A DNA stretch of 64,000 nt from Thermoplasmata archaeon (lineage in GTDB: Archaea > Thermoplasmatota > Thermoplasmata > Lutacidiplasmatales > UBA184): positions 58,717 through 122,716 of the forward strand of contig JAKIVS010000003.1 in NCBI GenBank assembly GCA_022750435.1, read 5' to 3'. Both the position numbers and the translations under genes were made by a program. Shown here one piece after another: positions 18,917 through 27,152 of this stretch; the stretch's first letter is position 1, and every line of letters starts with the position of its first letter. The notes below the pieces were generated by a model, which had not been told where the DNA came from, did no database searches, and worked only from the letters and a program-made list of their open reading frames with translations.

Positions 18917-19171
18917 GTGGGGGGGCGCGGTGGCTCGCCGACATGGGTGCGGCTGCGCGGACCGTTCCGGGTGGGCATGGTAGAGGGGGACGACGTAGTC
19001 CCCCACTGGAGCGCCGAGATTATCGACGAAGCGCAGGGAGACGGGGGGGATTCGATTGGACTCATCTTCGGCGAAACCGAGGAGGAGGCCCAGCGCACTG
19101 CGGAACTCATCGCGGAGGTCCTCAACCGAGTGACCGACGGGATTACGCGACCGAAGGAGAAGCACCCGTGA
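18917..19171 (+). CDS. Small acidic element protein
   Basis: GTG 18917 (2 nt after the primase-helicase stop) gives 84 residues. A beta-rich N-terminus leads to a long C-terminal helix (EEAQRTAELIAEVLNRV). The layout, strand then helix ending in A-x-x-x-I-A-E-x-L-N, resembles the later gene at 19572, so the two may be paralogues. The stop overlaps the next start (GTGA). Function unknown. Confidence 0.6.
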   Translation: MGGRGGSPTWVRLRGPFRVGMVEGDDVVPHWSAEIIDEAQGDGGDSIGLIFGETEEEAQRTAELIAEVLNRVTDGITRPKEKHP

Positions 19172-19575
19172 ACGGCGCGGCGCTCCGCCCGTACTGCGCT
19201 TACTGTCCTCCCGAACGGGCTGAGGTCGCCGTCTACCGAGTGTCCGGATCCATAGGGTCGGAGCGATCCACCCGGCGGGTTTGTGCGAGGTGCCTACTCT
19301 CTACCATTAACATCCTCAGGCCGAGGGTTCCGGGCCAGCGGCGCCTGATTGTAACGCTGCTCGGATCAGCGCTGACCGACGCGCCTGCTGGTGGCCCATC
19401 GCTTCGCGGGCGGACGCCTGTAGAATCCGGGGCGCGACCGGAGGTAACTGATCACGGCGAGCACCCCGAGGACCGCCCCCAGAATCGCGGCCGCTGCGAG
19501 AATCAAGTAATCGCCCACGACAGTACGACCGAGTGGGGTAGCATGAACATTCCTGCCTGGGGGACCTTCCGGTGA
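19168..19575 (+). CDS. Small zinc-ribbon element protein
   Basis: The start is GTG at 19168, overlapping the previous stop, and the end overlaps the next GTG start, which supports the full 135-residue frame. The N-terminus has Y-C-A-Y-C and then V-C-A-R-C about 25 residues later, a four-Cys zinc ribbon. The C-terminal half is polar and low in predicted structure. Function unknown; zinc-ribbon microproteins often regulate transcription in archaeal viruses. Confidence 0.55.
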   Translation: MNGAALRPYCAYCPPERAEVAVYRVSGSIGSERSTRRVCARCLLSTINILRPRVPGQRRLIVTLLGSALTDAPAGGPSLRGRTPVESGARPEVTDHGEHPEDRPQNRGRCENQVIAHDSTTEWGSMNIPAWGTFR

Positions 19576-19820
19576 GGGACCGGCCGGACTACACGTCGCG
19601 GGCCCGGGGCGAGTGGACAGTGGAGGAGGGCGAGACGCCAGACGACCCGTACGTACTCTGGAGATTCGAGCGAGGGGGCAACGGGAGCGACGAAGACCAG
19701 TACCTCCACGTCTACCTGCCGAGGGGGAAGGCCGTCCGCAACCTGGCAGCCGTGGTGATCGCAGAGGCGCTCAACGCCGCACGCATCCCGGGCCCGATCC
19801 GTCGGAGGAAGAAGCCGTGA
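19572..19820 (+). CDS. Small element protein, possible paralogue of the gene at 18917
   Basis: The 82-residue product begins at GTG 19572 within a GTGA overlap and ends in another with the recombinase gene. It has two beta segments (YVLWRFERG, QYLHVYLPRG) and a C-terminal helix (AAVVIAEALNAARI) followed by a basic tail. Function unknown. Confidence 0.6.
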   Translation: MRDRPDYTSRARGEWTVEEGETPDDPYVLWRFERGGNGSDEDQYLHVYLPRGKAVRNLAAVVIAEALNAARIPGPIRRRKKP

Positions 19821-20566
19821 GCGAGGGAGTCGCGCTGTACGTCCGAGTGAGCACCGCCGACCAGGACCTCGCGGGCCAGCAGCGGGACCTCCAGAGGTAC
19901 GCCGAGTCGAAGGGCTGGGGAGTCGTCGCGGTCTACTCGGAGAAGACGAGTGCCTCCGGGCGGGTGGTGCGGAAGGCGCACGAGCAGCTGCTCGTCGACG
20001 CCGCGGACGCTCGTTCAGGATGGCGACGCGTTCTCGTCTGGGCGCTCGACCGCTGGAGCCGCGAGCCGAGCTTCGTCAAGGCGGTCGGCTCGATTGAGCA
20101 ACTTGAGGAGCTCGGCGTCCGCTTCCATAGTTACCGCGAGCCTTCGCTGGACTCGTCCGAGGACGGCCGCCCGAGCCTGGAGCGGGACGTCCTCCGTGCG
20201 ATCCTCCCCGCGGTCGCCTCCTTCGAGTCCCGCCGCCGCGCCGACCGCACGATCGTCGCCATGCGAGAGATCAAGGAAGGCCGCCGGCCCACCCGGTCGG
20301 GCCGGCGCCCGGGGCGCCCGAGCGTCGTGACCCCCCAGAAGGTCACTGCGGCGATCCGGCTCCGCAAGCAGGAGAAGAGCTGGGCCGAGGTCGCCCAGCA
20401 CGTCGGGCTCAAGGTGGAGACTATTCGCAAGGCGGTGTGGCAGGCGCAGCGAGCCCCAGTCGGTCGTCCGGGCGCGCCGGGGCCGTCCGACGCGCAGGGT
20501 GGCCGTGGAATACCCCGCTCGTGGGAAAAGGTCGGCGCGTCGACAGGGGCACCCGGCCCGGGTTAA
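19817..20566 (+). CDS. Serine recombinase (resolvase/invertase family)
   Basis: GTG 19817 gives 249 residues. The catalytic domain starts with Y-V-R-V-S-T-A-D-Q (nucleophile Ser12), with the conserved ALDRWSRE segment and the later ESRRRADRT basic region. A C-terminal helix-turn-helix (SWAEVAQHVGLKVETIRKAVW, written here as the recognition region) gives a resolvase/invertase layout rather than a large integrase. It closes the left plus-strand operon. It could resolve dimers of the circular form or invert a segment; the tyrosine integrase at the other end is the better candidate for integration. Confidence 0.85.
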   Translation: MSEGVALYVRVSTADQDLAGQQRDLQRYAESKGWGVVAVYSEKTSASGRVVRKAHEQLLVDAADARSGWRRVLVWALDRWSREPSFVKAVGSIEQLEELGVRFHSYREPSLDSSEDGRPSLERDVLRAILPAVASFESRRRADRTIVAMREIKEGRRPTRSGRRPGRPSVVTPQKVTAAIRLRKQEKSWAEVAQHVGLKVETIRKAVWQAQRAPVGRPGAPGPSDAQGGRGIPRSWEKVGASTGAPGPG

Positions 20567-20593
20567 GGGAGCCCTTTTCCACAGCTGGTCGGC

Positions 20594-20779
20594 TTAGCCC
20601 TCTTCCGGGCAGGCCGGCGCGAACGTGGTGACGTACGGGCCTTGGCTACCGTCGCCCTCAGCGGTGATGATCAGCTCGGCACCGCAGTCGCCGCACAAGG
20701 ATCCCCAGAGGGTGAAGAACCCGCCGGTACCTCCGAGGTCGAGCTTCCTGAAATTGGTCCACGTGTGGGCAGCGGTCAT
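20594..20779 (-). CDS. Small protein with a C-x-x-C knuckle
   Basis: ATG 20779 gives 61 residues. A single L-C-G-D-C-G-A-E-L-I-I-T motif and a later Cys near the end suggest a half or complete small zinc site. It is convergent with the serine recombinase gene. No family was recognised, and a chance ORF cannot be excluded. Confidence 0.45.
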   Translation of the reverse strand: MTAAHTWTNFRKLDLGGTGGFFTLWGSLCGDCGAELIITAEGDGSQGPYVTTFAPACPEEG

Positions 20780-20822
20780 ACCTTCTCGGAGCAATCCCCG
20801 TTGCGTCACTCTCGGGGCCGGA

Positions 20823-21032
20823 CTACTTCCGGCCGAAGAGACGAGAAAGGGCGTACGCAGCAAGCAGCCCACCACCGACTGCGAGCGCCGCCCCCGCGAG
20901 CGCGTGACCGTTCCCGTGGCGGATGTCGGCGACGACGTCTCGTGCACACGCCCCGCACCATTTCCGCGTTCCCGGAATCCCCAGGCCCAGCCCCACTCCG
21001 CACAGGCCGCACTCCACGTTCTGTAGCCCCAT
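20823..21032 (-). CDS. Zinc-ribbon single-pass membrane protein
   Basis: The 69-residue product has an N-terminal C-G-L-C and a W-C-G-A-C pair (four-Cys ribbon, residues about 8-29), then one hydrophobic helix rich in Ala/Gly (about 44-62) and a short basic end (SRLFGRK). The structure is coherent, so the gene is probably real. Its function is unknown; it may be a minor membrane component of the element. Confidence 0.6.
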   Translation of the reverse strand: MGLQNVECGLCGVGLGLGIPGTRKWCGACARDVVADIRHGNGHALAGAALAVGGGLLAAYALSRLFGRK

Positions 21033-21044
21033 CGTACGTTTCTC

Positions 21045-21170
21045 CTACGGGAAAAGGGGAGGGAACGTGATCTGGATGTCCACCGTCGGACGGAGGATCA
21101 CGAACACGACGACCATTGCGATCACCAGCGCCAGTCCCAGTAAGGCCGCGTTCCCGCGTCGCCCCTTCAT
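21045..21170 (-). CDS. Tiny single-pass membrane protein (41 aa)
   Basis: ATG 21170 to TAG 21045 encodes a basic N-terminus (MKGRRGN), a strong hydrophobic helix (AALLGLALVIAMVVVFVIL) and a short outside segment. It lies just upstream of, and in the same direction as, the zinc-ribbon membrane protein, so both may be membrane components expressed together. Confidence 0.5.
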   Translation of the reverse strand: MKGRRGNAALLGLALVIAMVVVFVILRPTVDIQITFPPLFP

Positions 21171-21279
21171 GGGTCAAGCATGAGTCACGCTAGGATAAAG
21201 GGTACTCCATGGATGAGGCGGTCTCACCGGGACGCCCCGACCGCCCGCCGTAACGAATCGTCTAAGTAATGCGTCGTGA

Positions 21280-21453
21280 ATGGCTCCGCCGATTGCCATG
21301 GATTACGCAACGGTGAAGGTGCCGGCACCACTAGTCAAACGAATCGAGGCGATCGCTGAGCCGAACGGATACCGCTCGGTCTCCGAGTTCGTTGTCGAGT
21401 CGGTGCGAGCCCGCCTCGAGTCCCTGCACTCGCCCCCCGCGGCGTCGGCGTAG
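21280..21453 (+). CDS. Ribbon-helix-helix (CopG/MetJ-type) regulator, 57 aa
   Basis: The frame from ATG 21280 (or ATG 21298, 51 residues) encodes a typical RHH: a strand TVKVPAPLVKRI, helix A, a turn with N-G-Y-R-S-V-S-E-F and helix B (VVESVRARLESL). RHH proteins dimerise and bind palindromic operators with the strand. It stands alone between minus-strand genes, so it may regulate them. The second ATG matches the usual RHH start more closely. Confidence 0.7.
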   Translation: MAPPIAMDYATVKVPAPLVKRIEAIAEPNGYRSVSEFVVESVRARLESLHSPPAASA

Positions 21454-21584
21454 GGACCTCTGGCCGGCCAACCCCTTCTTGTCCTCGGAACTTCGTCTCA
21501 GACCTACCAGGTGAGCGGCACCGTTCCCCGTCCTACCGGCGGGAGAAGGGTTTAAACCCGCGACCTGCCTACATTTGACTGGCG

Positions 21585-21614
21585 GGGAGCGGCCCCTAAC
21601 GGGTGTCCGCTCCC
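21585..21614. terminator. Hairpin between convergent RHH and DUF3800 genes
   Basis: GGGAGCGG (21585-21592) and CCGCTCCC (21607-21614) form a perfect 8-bp stem with a 14-nt loop in the space where the two genes converge. The placement fits a bidirectional transcription end, but there is no long T run. The same spacer also holds the palindrome GGGTTTAAACCC (21548-21559). Confidence 0.35.
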
Positions 21615-21644
21615 TTCCGTCTCACTGCCTAGCCGATTGGCCGT

Positions 21645-22412
21645 TCAGCGATTCTTCGGGAGTACGGAGGGTTCAATGAACCCCGGGCGGCGTCGCCAGA
21701 GCTTCTCGAGTTGTAGGAACCGTCGGCTATGGCTCCGCTCGAAGTGCGACCAGGTGGCATAGGCGACGAAGTCCGCGAGCTGAACCCCAGCGCACTGGTG
21801 GCTCAGAACGAACTTCACGTCGCGGATTCGGGCTAGCCTCGAGTCAATCCACTCCGTTCGTGCGGGGCGGCTCAAGCGGGTACCACGAGCGCGGATTTCA
21901 GCAATCATCTGCCGTAACGCGGAGTCGTGCTGGAATCCAGCGCTGTCCATCTCGACCGTCCCGAACTCTCCGACCTCCTGAAGGTGAACGTCGAACCGAC
22001 CCACAGTTCCCCGCATCGCGTAGGATTGCGGCGAGAACGCCACGTTTCCCCGCGCCTCCTGGCCTGATCGGTGTGCGGACTTGTCGACCACCGTCCCCAT
22101 CAGCAGGGGCTTGAGGTCGAGGATGAACTCGAACACCATGTTCGCGAGCTTGAGCCGGTCGGTCTCCGGCATCGTCTCGTATGGCGTCCCCTTCCGGTGG
22201 TTGATCAGGTCGCCGTAATGGAGCTCCTCGGGAGGCGGCGCGCCCGGGAACGCGGCTTGGATGATGGTGGGGATCGCGGCTTTTGCTCGGGCGATTTGGG
22301 CCGAGTCGAGCACAAGGCCCGCAAGCACGTAGTACCGGTCGGGGCTCTTTCCCCAAGGCTTCGGCCACGGCCTTCCGCCCGATTCATCCAGGAACAGGGT
22401 GAGGTCCGTCAC
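21645..22412 (-). CDS. DUF3800 family protein
   Basis: The product (255 residues from GTG 22412) has the family's hallmarks: N-terminal F-L-D-E-S-G, the strand Y-Y-V-L-A-G-L-V-L, an E-L-H-Y-G-D segment, and the C-terminal Q-L-A-D-F-V-A-Y. DUF3800 proteins are believed to have an RNase H-like fold and are frequent in phages and defence islands, but their activity is not established. It follows the virion/surface module on the same strand after a 268-bp gap with its own AT-rich box, so it is probably a separate unit. Confidence 0.8.
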   Translation of the reverse strand: MTDLTLFLDESGGRPWPKPWGKSPDRYYVLAGLVLDSAQIARAKAAIPTIIQAAFPGAPPPEELHYGDLINHRKGTPYETMPETDRLKLANMVFEFILDLKPLLMGTVVDKSAHRSGQEARGNVAFSPQSYAMRGTVGRFDVHLQEVGEFGTVEMDSAGFQHDSALRQMIAEIRARGTRLSRPARTEWIDSRLARIRDVKFVLSHQCAGVQLADFVAYATWSHFERSHSRRFLQLEKLWRRRPGFIEPSVLPKNR

Positions 22413-22680
22413 GGGGGCGCCCGTTGCAGGGCTGCAGCGTAGTTAAAATCGGCCCGTGGGACCTGCTGTGCGCTGCGGAAAGGCAGAACCTCGGACGGCG
22501 CACCCCCACACACACCGCGGTCCGGTCCGGTTTCAAAGAGAGAGTGGTCGGCCGCCCGGCCGCCGCCGCCCCGCCCCGCCGCGGCCCGGCGACGCTCGGA
22601 AGGCATCATCCGCACGAAAAGCCCCGTCTACGGGGCGGTTCTCGAGCCCGGCGTCGGCATGCCGAAAATGGAGACGCACG
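22413..22680 (-). promoter_or_regulatory. Intergenic spacer with TATA-like box for the DUF3800 gene
   Basis: On the minus strand ATTTTAAC (22441-22448) lies about 30 nt before the GTG at 22412, a usual archaeal TATA distance for a leaderless or short-leader mRNA. The rest of the spacer is extremely GC-rich, with a run of GGCCGCC-like units around 22,545-22,590 just after the ATPase gene. No ORF in it looks convincing. Confidence 0.4.
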
Positions 22681-23532
22681 TCAACCGACGGCGCGAGGGG
22701 GGACCTTCGGGGCCCCAGGGCACTTCCCCGAAGACTGGTGGATCTGGATGTTCCATTGGCTCCCCTTGATCCCGCACGCCGGGCAGCGGCGCATCTTCCC
22801 ACTGGTGTCGTCCCGGGACTGCTCGAGGAACGCGAGCACCTTCCCGTGCTTCATCGACTCGTAGTTCTTCCACTTGCGTCGCCGGTCGAGCTTGCGGAAG
22901 CCGATCGGGTTGAGGTCGTCCCACGTGTCGTACGGCATGGATGACCGCGAGGTCTTGTACCGAGCTCCGCGCCACTGGCGGTGGAGCTTGCCCCGGCCCC
23001 GGGTGTAGACGTGAATCCAGAACTGCGCGCGCCCGTACTTCACGAACGAGTCGAGCTGCTGGATATCCGGCAGGCAGAGGACTGCAGTGAGCCGACGTTC
23101 CCCGATGATCGAGAGCGCCTGCACCATCCGGCGGAGCTCATCGTCCCGACCTCCGCCCTGGGTGAGCAGCCCGAGCACGGCTTCGTCGTAGAGGATCGCG
23201 TCGCCCGGCTCGAGCGTGGAGTACATGCCGAAGATGTCCTCGGCCGAATAGGCGGTGTTCGCGAGGGGCCAGTCTGGCCCCTGGACGCCCTCGCAGATCT
23301 GCATCCCGAGCGACGACTTCCCGACACGGGACGGACCGTCGACGACGACCATATTGTCCCAGCGCTGCGAGATTCGCTTGCGGAGGACCTTGCAGAACTC
23401 CTCGAGGTGCTCGAACGGCGTGCCCCCGGCGGGGGGAGGCGCGCCGTAGAGGTCTCCTAACGCTCCGCCCGAGACGGAGGATTCGTCGTCGACGTCTGCG
23501 CCTGCTCGGCGCTCCGTCGTACCAGCTCCCAT
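22681..23532 (-). CDS. P-loop ATPase with C-terminal zinc motif (packaging or virion-assembly type)
   Basis: ATG 23532 gives 283 residues; it overlaps the preceding gene by 76 nt, so a later start is possible, although no other ATG/GTG fits the fold. Walker A is G-P-S-R-V-G-K-S-S (66-74) and Walker B is DAILYDEAV (111-119). A sensor-like segment AVLCLPDIQ follows. The C-terminus has C-P-A-C, a His and a C-P, consistent with a zinc knuckle. It is the last gene of the minus-strand surface/membrane operon. Haloarchaeal pleolipoviruses also carry an ATPase gene downstream of their spike genes. Function in packaging or assembly is inferred. Confidence 0.7.
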   Translation of the reverse strand: MGAGTTERRAGADVDDESSVSGGALGDLYGAPPPAGGTPFEHLEEFCKVLRKRISQRWDNMVVVDGPSRVGKSSLGMQICEGVQGPDWPLANTAYSAEDIFGMYSTLEPGDAILYDEAVLGLLTQGGGRDDELRRMVQALSIIGERRLTAVLCLPDIQQLDSFVKYGRAQFWIHVYTRGRGKLHRQWRGARYKTSRSSMPYDTWDDLNPIGFRKLDRRRKWKNYESMKHGKVLAFLEQSRDDTSGKMRRCPACGIKGSQWNIQIHQSSGKCPGAPKVPPRAVG

Positions 23533-24056
23533 GTTGACACCTCCACGCCGGACCGGAGCGCGAGGGAGATCAGGTCCTCGCGGGCCCGCTCGTGCCACTC
23601 CTCGGTCCCGGCGAGGACCTCGGCGGACGCGGGGTTCGAGAAGAGGACACGGAGGACGTCGCGGCGCTCCGCTTCGGCCTCCGAAGCTGGGGCCGCCGCG
23701 TACAGGCAGGCGAGGTCTGCCCGCACCCCGGTCCGGGCCGCGAACCTGGTCGGGCCGCTCCCGTGGATGTCGCCGATCGCCCCGAGGTCGTTCACGGATC
23801 CCATGAACCCAGCGATGTTCGTGTTCCGATACGCCTCGATCGCTGGTCGACCTCCGAGGCCCCCGTCGAAGGTCGGGCTGGTCGACCGCACGTCCCTCGT
23901 CTTCGCGACGGTCTTCCTCAGCTGGCTGAGCTCGTCCTCGGCGGCCTTCTTCTCGATGCGCTCCGCGCGCAGCTGGGCCTGGAGCGAGCGGACCGCCTTC
24001 AGGCCTTTCTGGAGCGCCCGCTCGACCGCGGGATCCCGCTGGGTCGGGGAGCTCAC
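23457..24056 (-). CDS. Coiled-coil element protein
   Basis: GTG 24056 overlaps the stop of the upstream gene (GTGA), supporting this start and 199 residues. Residues about 10-60 form a charged heptad-like coiled coil (RALQKGLKAVRSLQAQLR and on). The middle is Gly-rich, and the C-terminal half is helical (EEWHERAREDLISLALRSG). No signal peptide or membrane helix is present, so it is cytoplasmic or internal to a particle. It may bridge the membrane proteins and the ATPase; family unknown. Confidence 0.65.
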   Translation of the reverse strand: MSSPTQRDPAVERALQKGLKAVRSLQAQLRAERIEKKAAEDELSQLRKTVAKTRDVRSTSPTFDGGLGGRPAIEAYRNTNIAGFMGSVNDLGAIGDIHGSGPTRFAARTGVRADLACLYAAAPASEAEAERRDVLRVLFSNPASAEVLAGTEEWHERAREDLISLALRSGVEVSTWELVRRSAEQAQTSTTNPPSRAER

Positions 24057-25081
24057 CGGCGCCTCCGCTCCAGGAGCCAGACGGCGGCGATCGCCACTCC
24101 CGCGACCAGTCCCGCGAGAACGGCAACGTCGGCTCCCGAGAGACCGGTGGAGAGGAATCCCGCGGAGGGACCCGCGGATCCGTTGAACGACTCCGACTCG
24201 CCCGGGGCCAGCGTCTCGAATCCGAGAGGGGAGGACCAGTTCGACGTCCCCGACTGGTTCGACTGGTCGATGCTCACGCAGAAGAACGAGTCCGAGGGAA
24301 GCCCCCCGACGGTCGCGAACGTCAGGTTGCCGACGTAGAACGTTTCGGTGTAGGAGATACCTGAGCAGGTGTGCGAGGGGTCGACTCCGGCGCGGAGACC
24401 GGTTGCGACGACCTCCCCGGCCGGCGGGAAGGGTCCTTCGTACACGCCGACCCCGGGGGACTCGCCGGCGGTGGTCCACGTCTGGGCGACGGGATCCTGG
24501 ATCCAGTCGAACGTCATGCTCGAGCCGGAGAGCGCGAGGACCTTCAGAGAGGAGGGCGCGGGCGGGACGACCGGATAGCCGGTGGTGGAGATCTGTCCGA
24601 TCGCTCCGTTCGGGTTGACGTTCGTCCCGTTCGCGTTCGTCGCCGTGATCGTCAGGTCGCAGTACTGCGCCCCCGGTAGGAGCCCCGTAAGGTTGTAGAA
24701 CTCGACGGTCGGGGCGTTCGCGATCGTCTCATTGACCGTCACGTTGACGACGACGGGGAACTGCGTGAGCTCGCTGCAGGCGCCGGCTCCCACGTACCCG
24801 CTCGGGGGAGCGAGCCGGGAGATCGTTTCGTGGAGGACGGGACCGAGAGAGCCGATGGTCCCACCGGCGTTTTGGACTTGATTCGACCACCGGAGCGTCA
24901 GCGCCGTCTGCGTGGAGCCAATCCATGAGAACCCTTCCGGGTTGAAGGGGAGCGCCCCCGTCGAAGGGCGAGGGCTGGCCGGTGCGGACTCTCCGGCGAC
25001 TACCGCCGCGGCGACCGAGACAGCCACGAGTGCGAGGACAGCGAGGGCGCCGGCGACCAGGAGCAATCGTTGGTCGTCCAT
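24053..25081 (-). CDS. Membrane-anchored ectodomain protein with fibronectin III-like modules
   Basis: The 342-residue product starts with an uncleaved or cleavable hydrophobic segment (LLLVAGALAVLALVAVSVAAAVVAG). Two FnIII-like sandwiches follow (TALTLRWSN and SSMTFDWIQ strands), with Cys pairs that may form disulfides and many N-glycosylation sequons. A C-terminal transmembrane helix ends in R-R-R-R. It is bounded by 4-nt overlaps, or a 4-nt gap, to its neighbours. Likely a surface or virion protein; a host-binding role is an inference. Confidence 0.75.
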   Translation of the reverse strand: MDDQRLLLVAGALAVLALVAVSVAAAVVAGESAPASPRPSTGALPFNPEGFSWIGSTQTALTLRWSNQVQNAGGTIGSLGPVLHETISRLAPPSGYVGAGACSELTQFPVVVNVTVNETIANAPTVEFYNLTGLLPGAQYCDLTITATNANGTNVNPNGAIGQISTTGYPVVPPAPSSLKVLALSGSSMTFDWIQDPVAQTWTTAGESPGVGVYEGPFPPAGEVVATGLRAGVDPSHTCSGISYTETFYVGNLTFATVGGLPSDSFFCVSIDQSNQSGTSNWSSPLGFETLAPGESESFNGSAGPSAGFLSTGLSGADVAVLAGLVAGVAIAAVWLLERRRR

Positions 25082-25085
25082 CCGC

Positions 25086-27152
25086 TCACCACCTCCGGAT
25101 CCGGCTCCAGAGAACGAGGGCGACGACGAGGATCGCGGCGACGACGCCCAGGACCAGGAGCGCCCCGACGGTGAGGAGGCCGTCGATCAGCTGGAGGATC
25201 CCGCCGGGCGGCGCGGACGTCTCGTTCGCGGCCGGCTCGTCGAGCGTGGTGAACGTGACGGTGGTCGACGGTACGCTCTGCCCGCTCTCGTTCCAGGCGG
25301 TCAAGTAGACGCAGACGGAGGTCGCGGGCGGGAGGCCCCCGAGGGCGAAGGACTGCTGGACTCCGTCCATCGAGATCCCGATGAACGGGGTCACGCACGC
25401 GACCGCTTCGTAGAGCGTGACGTTCACGAGGCCGCCCCCGGCCGGAACGAGCCAGCTGAGGTTGACGCCGGTTTCGGACGCTGTCCCGTTCAGGGCTCGG
25501 GGAGGCAGCGGCAGAGACGCGGCGTACGCGCGGACCGTGGAGCTCGGGGCGCCCTGCCCGGTGGAGTTCCACGCGGTCACGTAGGCGCAGGCGAGCTCGC
25601 CCGGACTGAGCCCGGCGAGCTCGTAGTTCGTCGCCGTCGACGAAAGGGGAGTTCCCGTCCACGGCCCCACGCAGCTGGGCTCAGAATAGAACGTCCCGTT
25701 GAGCAGGCCGCCCCCGGACGGGGAGTCCCATTCGAAGTAGATCCCGTGGAGGCTCTCCGCCGCCTCCTGGAAGCCGGTCGGAGCGCCGGGCACGATGTTC
25801 GTGCTGGTCGTCAGCGAGCTGGACGGGCCGCTCTGGCCGGTGACGTTCCACTCGCTCGCTCGAGCGCAGTACGTCGCATGGGGAGTCAGGCCGGTCGCGG
25901 TGTAGGTCGCCCCGGTCGACGCGACATTGTGTCCGACCCAGATTCCCGAGCACGCCGCCTGGAGGTAGAGGGTCCCGTTGAGGATCCCGCCACCCGGGGG
26001 GAGCGACCACGTGTAGGCGATCGAAGTGAGGGTCGCGGTTCCCGTCAGACCGGTCGGCGCGGCCGGGATCTCCGCGGTGACGACGAGGCCGGTCGCCGCG
26101 AGAGCTCCTTGCCCGGTGCTGTTCCATTCGGCGACCTTGAAGCAGACGGCCTCCCCGGTCGTGAGGCCGGTCACGGTGTAGGTCGTCACCGCTCCGACGC
26201 TGTGGGCCGTGGTGAACAGTCCGCAGCTACCGGCCGAATAGGTAGCCTGATAGACCGTTGCGTTGAGGATCGGTCCGGGCGCCCGCGTCCAGGACAGCGG
26301 AACGGTCGTCGTCGTCACCGTCCCCACGGTGAGTCCGGTGGGAGCGGCGGGAGTGCCCGCGGCCTTGATCGCTAGGCTCAACCCGAGCCAAGGTCCAGCG
26401 ATGGACTGGAGGACGCACGATGGGACCTTCCCGACGGTCGACACGAGTCGGCTGAACGCCTGCTGCGTGTAGGCCCCGGAGACGACGTTCTGGCCGGTGA
26501 GGGTGGTAGCTCCGCAGCGCCCGGCGGTCGTCGTCGAGAAGGTCGCGGTGCTGGCCTCGGAGAACGCGGAGAAGATGATCGCGTCGCCCGACTGGGTCGC
26601 CGTCACGTTGTCCGAGATGTTGGTCGACCCGCTGGCGGACGACCCACCCGGCCCGACTGCGTCGAACCCGAGGGTGGCGGCCTCCGAGACGTACTCGCCG
26701 CCCCAGCCCCACTTCGGGGTTCCCGACGACATGTTCCCGAAGACCGTCGCCGACCCGCTCGCGACAGCGGAGACGTTGTTGGTCTCGTAGTACCACATTC
26801 CCATCGCCGGGCTCGAGACGGTGACCCCTCCCTCGAGCGCGAACGAGTGAGCTCCATCCCCGCCGAACCCCATGCTGGTCGGCGCCGTCGTGCACTGACA
26901 GTAGACATCGACCACGACGTCGGAGTACGCCGGGATCGCATTCGTCGTCGCGCGAGTCAGCGCCGTCCCGCTCGACTGGATCTGGCCGATCCCGAGCAGC
27001 GTCACGGCAGCGGTCTCGAGGCCGGCGTCGCCCGGCGTCTTCAGCCGAGGATGCCCCGGGTTCGTTGCCGAATACCCTACGACAAGAGCGCTCCCGAGCA
27101 GCACGACGACCAGGAGCGCCGCGGTGAGCTCGCGCCTAATCCTTTGCCGCAT
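25086..27152 (-). CDS. Spike-like secreted protein with four near-identical fibronectin III repeats
   Basis: The 688-residue product has a basic N-terminus and signal/anchor (residues 1-28) and a beta-rich N-terminal domain to about 270. Four FnIII repeats of about 90 residues follow. Each has an A-P-T-G-L or similar start, W-x-x-P-x-G-G-G, L-N-G-T-x-Y, a central Cys and a closing C-x-x-x-x-x-W-N-x-T-G-Q. A C-terminal transmembrane helix ends in R-I-R-R-W. The repeats look recently duplicated. The gene overlaps the upstream one by 17 nt. Role as a spike or adhesin is inferred from architecture and context. Confidence 0.75.
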   Translation of the reverse strand: MRQRIRRELTAALLVVVLLGSALVVGYSATNPGHPRLKTPGDAGLETAAVTLLGIGQIQSSGTALTRATTNAIPAYSDVVVDVYCQCTTAPTSMGFGGDGAHSFALEGGVTVSSPAMGMWYYETNNVSAVASGSATVFGNMSSGTPKWGWGGEYVSEAATLGFDAVGPGGSSASGSTNISDNVTATQSGDAIIFSAFSEASTATFSTTTAGRCGATTLTGQNVVSGAYTQQAFSRLVSTVGKVPSCVLQSIAGPWLGLSLAIKAAGTPAAPTGLTVGTVTTTTVPLSWTRAPGPILNATVYQATYSAGSCGLFTTAHSVGAVTTYTVTGLTTGEAVCFKVAEWNSTGQGALAATGLVVTAEIPAAPTGLTGTATLTSIAYTWSLPPGGGILNGTLYLQAACSGIWVGHNVASTGATYTATGLTPHATYCARASEWNVTGQSGPSSSLTTSTNIVPGAPTGFQEAAESLHGIYFEWDSPSGGGLLNGTFYSEPSCVGPWTGTPLSSTATNYELAGLSPGELACAYVTAWNSTGQGAPSSTVRAYAASLPLPPRALNGTASETGVNLSWLVPAGGGLVNVTLYEAVACVTPFIGISMDGVQQSFALGGLPPATSVCVYLTAWNESGQSVPSTTVTFTTLDEPAANETSAPPGGILQLIDGLLTVGALLVLGVVAAILVVALVLWSRIRRW

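Noticed and set aside
21548..21559. Palindrome GGGTTTAAACCC as an operator
   Set aside because: It lies between convergent genes with no start codon nearby, so it is mentioned only with the hairpin next to it.
22409..22615. Small minus-strand ORF in the 22.4-22.7 kb spacer
   Set aside because: Low-complexity Gly/Arg sequence in an extremely GC-rich stretch, overlapping the probable promoter of the DUF3800 gene.
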